Assembly (NCBI GenBank): GCA_903888815.1
Contig: CAISVC010000459.1
Coordinates: forward strand, 1 to 8,165
Reading direction: 5' to 3'
Origin: an uncultured Fibrobacterota bacterium
GTDB lineage: Bacteria > Fibrobacterota > Chitinivibrionia > Chitinivibrionales > Chitinispirillaceae
DNA: 8,165 nt
The translations under genes were made by a program, and so were the position numbers. The notes beneath the pieces are model-generated. The model was given only the letters and a program-made list of their open reading frames with translations. It made no database searches and was not told where the DNA came from. Below are positions 6,697 through 8,165 of this stretch, piece after piece. Numbering within the stretch: the stretch's first letter is position 1; each line of letters opens with the position of its first letter.

Positions 6697-6729
6697 AGGA
6701 GGGCCGCGGAAATATCCGCTGCCCTCTTT
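6697..6729 (+). terminator. Intrinsic terminator after the Omp28-like gene
   Basis: Arms 6699-6710 (GAGGGCCGCGGA) and 6715-6726 (TCCGCTGCCCTC) form a 12-position stem with one mismatch and an AATA loop, followed by a short TTT. It begins 24 bases after the stop at 6674. The T-tract is short, so termination strength is uncertain. Confidence 0.65.
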
Positions 6730-6743
6730 GCAAAGGCGGCCGT

Positions 6744-6753
6744 GCCTGCCTGT
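6744..6753. repeat. Half copy of the palindrome arm
   Basis: GCCTGCCTGT is the exact reverse complement of the right arm segment at 3626-3635. No partner arm is found nearby, so this may be a truncated copy of the same repeat family or a chance 10-base match. Confidence 0.3.
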
Positions 6754-6887
6754 ATAGAGCAGAAATCATTGCACATCCGCCAGTGTTGCTGAAACGTCAT
6801 TTGTAAAATTCCGGAAAAACCGACGGAGGGTGGACGATCATCAGTCTTTTAGTGTTTTTTGAAAGGTTTGCGCAGACTTTTTTTCGT

Positions 6888-6893
6888 AAGGGG
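6888..6893 (+). promoter_or_regulatory. Ribosome binding site for the GH76 gene
   Basis: AAGGGG is four bases before the ATG at 6898. It is a modest match with short spacing, but the resulting N terminus is a clear signal peptide. Confidence 0.5.
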
Positions 6894-6897
6894 CTCC

Positions 6898-8165
6898 ATG
6901 GTCGCACAAAAACCATCGTGCAGGAAAAAGCCCAAAGGGGTTGCCGTTTTTAAAGCAATTGTAGCGGGAATGCTTGCGATTGTTCCCCCGGCGGCGTACG
7001 GTATTTCCGCGGCCGATCAGGATACCGCAATGGCGGCATATAATCAGGCATTCTGGGATTCCGGCAGAAAAGTTTTCAAGCTCAGCAACGACAATACCAT
7101 CGTCGAAAAATTCTGGACCTCGGTCAACGAATGGCTGATGGTGATGGACGCCTGGGAGCGTTCAAACAATCCGGCATATCTGGCCAGGGTAAGCGAGTTT
7201 TATACCGGGTTCTGCGCTTTCTGGGCAACGAAAACCAATCCGGCCGGGACGCTGGACTGGTTGACAATTCTGACCGACAGCGACGGCAATGCGGGGGTCG
7301 GCAATTTTAATGACGATATGATGTGGGCCGCGCTCGCATGCGCCCGTGCGTACACGATGACCGGTAACAACGCACACCGCGCTCAGGCGAAATCGATATT
7401 CGATAAGGTCTGGGCACGTGGGTACGATACCGTTATCGGCGGCGGGGTGTACTGGAACACCAATAACGATTATAAGAGCTCCTGCATCAATTTCCCTTTG
7501 ATTATCGCCGCGCTCTATCTTGCCGACGATTTCGGCGATACCGCCTACCTGTCCAAAGCAAAATCAATTTATGCCTGGTGCAGAAGGAATCTCATCAACA
7601 CATCGACCGGCGCGGTGTACGACGGCAAACGGCCGAACGGAAGCTACAGCGCGACAACGTACACCTATAACCAGGGGACCATGCTGGGGGCCGCGCAGAT
7701 GCTGTTCAGGAAAACGAATGACAGCGCCTATTACCGGGACGCGCTGCTCGCCGCCGACTACGGAAAGAAAGGGCTGCTTGCGCCGGGTACGGACATGTTA
7801 AAAAACGAAAACAACGACTATAACCAGCCCGGGTTCAAGGGCATACTCGTTCTGTACATGGCAAAGTTTGCAAAAGAGAATAATCTGGCCGTTTACCGCA
7901 CGTGGCTGCAGCACATGGCGGCGACCGTGTACGACCACCGCGGCCCGGGTAATAACCTGACGTATAAGAACTTCGCGGAATTCGGTGCGGGCGCACAGCG
8001 TAATGCCTGGGAAGCCTATGGCGGCGGCAACCTGCTCCAGGTGATCCCCGCCAACCCGGAGTTTGTCAATTTGACGGCAAGCAAACTGGCGACCTCCAAC
8101 GGTTTTGTGACCGGCGCGGACCCGGCGAAAGCGGTGGACCGGTCGGTTGCCGCTACCAGCCTCTG
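6898..8165 (+). CDS. Secreted GH76 alpha-1,6-mannanase-like enzyme with start of an F5/8 type C domain (partial)
   Basis: Open to the window edge: 422 codons are visible and the 3' end is missing. Residues 1-38 form a signal peptide (Lys/Arg-rich start, hydrophobic 20-34, GISA). Residues about 43-385 match glycoside hydrolase family 76, an (alpha/alpha)6-barrel family that hydrolyses alpha-1,6-mannan. The family's catalytic Asp pair appears in NFNDDMMW (D139, D140). Other family-type motifs are GGGVYWNT (181-188), TYTYNQGTMLGAA (254-266) and FKGILVLYMAKF (313-324). From about 390, NLTASKLATSNGFVTG then AVDRS (412-416) is the usual opening of an F5/8 type C / CBM32-like domain, cut by the edge; it would bind carbohydrate. 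A C-terminal sorting tail may follow outside the window. The likely role is extracellular breakdown of mannan, for example from fungal walls; the exact substrate is inferred from the family. It is separated from the preceding gene by a terminator. Confidence 0.88.
   Translation, partial: MVAQKPSCRKKPKGVAVFKAIVAGMLAIVPPAAYGISAADQDTAMAAYNQAFWDSGRKVFKLSNDNTIVEKFWTSVNEWLMVMDAWERSNNPAYLARVSEFYTGFCAFWATKTNPAGTLDWLTILTDSDGNAGVGNFNDDMMWAALACARAYTMTGNNAHRAQAKSIFDKVWARGYDTVIGGGVYWNTNNDYKSSCINFPLIIAALYLADDFGDTAYLSKAKSIYAWCRRNLINTSTGAVYDGKRPNGSYSATTYTYNQGTMLGAAQMLFRKTNDSAYYRDALLAADYGKKGLLAPGTDMLKNENNDYNQPGFKGILVLYMAKFAKENNLAVYRTWLQHMAATVYDHRGPGNNLTYKNFAEFGAGAQRNAWEAYGGGNLLQVIPANPEFVNLTASKLATSNGFVTGADPAKAVDRSVAATSL

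Overview
The window looks like a stretch of chromosome from a Gram-negative environmental bacterium that exports many proteins and degrades polysaccharides. The best guess for its origin is the Fibrobacterota (Chitinivibrionia / Chitinispirillales type) or a nearby Fibrobacterota-Chlorobi-Bacteroidota lineage. This rests on protein style: secreted enzymes with fibronectin or F5/8-type C modules, C-terminal beta-sandwich tails of the type IX secretion (Por/type A) kind, and a carboxypeptidase-regulatory-like domain followed by a 'DTLVITKSGY' segment. It is inference, since no 16S rRNA or ribosomal gene is present.

Layout, all confident genes on the + strand. (1) 16-1722: secreted multidomain protein whose C-terminal half belongs to a widespread exported family of unknown function. 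(2) 1806-3416: secreted GH5-like glycoside hydrolase with a fibronectin type III domain and a C-terminal sorting-like tail; its catalytic-site sequences are unusual. (3) 3417-3789: intergenic, with a C8A8 homopolymer, a REP-like palindrome and a candidate promoter. (4) 3790-5220: PLP-dependent class V aminotransferase / molybdenum-cofactor-sulfurase-like protein with RTGCFCNPGA motif; probably cytoplasmic, with codon use clearly unlike its neighbours. (5) 5221-5669: mostly non-coding, with a minus-strand 42-codon fragment that may be the tail of a lost gene (MscL-like), a 9-bp tandem repeat and a candidate promoter. (6) 5670-6674: exported Omp28-like thioredoxin-fold protein with CGPC and a C-terminal sorting-like domain. 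(7) 6675-6897: intergenic with a good terminator hairpin and a half copy of the palindrome arm. (8) 6898 to window end: secreted GH76 alpha-1,6-mannanase-like enzyme entering an F5/8 type C (CBM32-like) domain, cut by the window edge.

How they fit together: genes 1, 2, 6 and 8 form an extracellular or surface set. GH76 and GH5 suggest attack on mannan or another beta- or alpha-linked glycan, and the thioredoxin-fold protein could help Cys-rich exported proteins fold. Gene 4 does not fit that theme and looks like a horizontally acquired insert, about 3730-5410. No CRISPR array, rRNA, tRNA, transposase or phage gene was found. The most notable points are the atypical GH5 active site, the foreign sulfurase-like gene with a possible convergent gene remnant, and the repeated palindrome arm.
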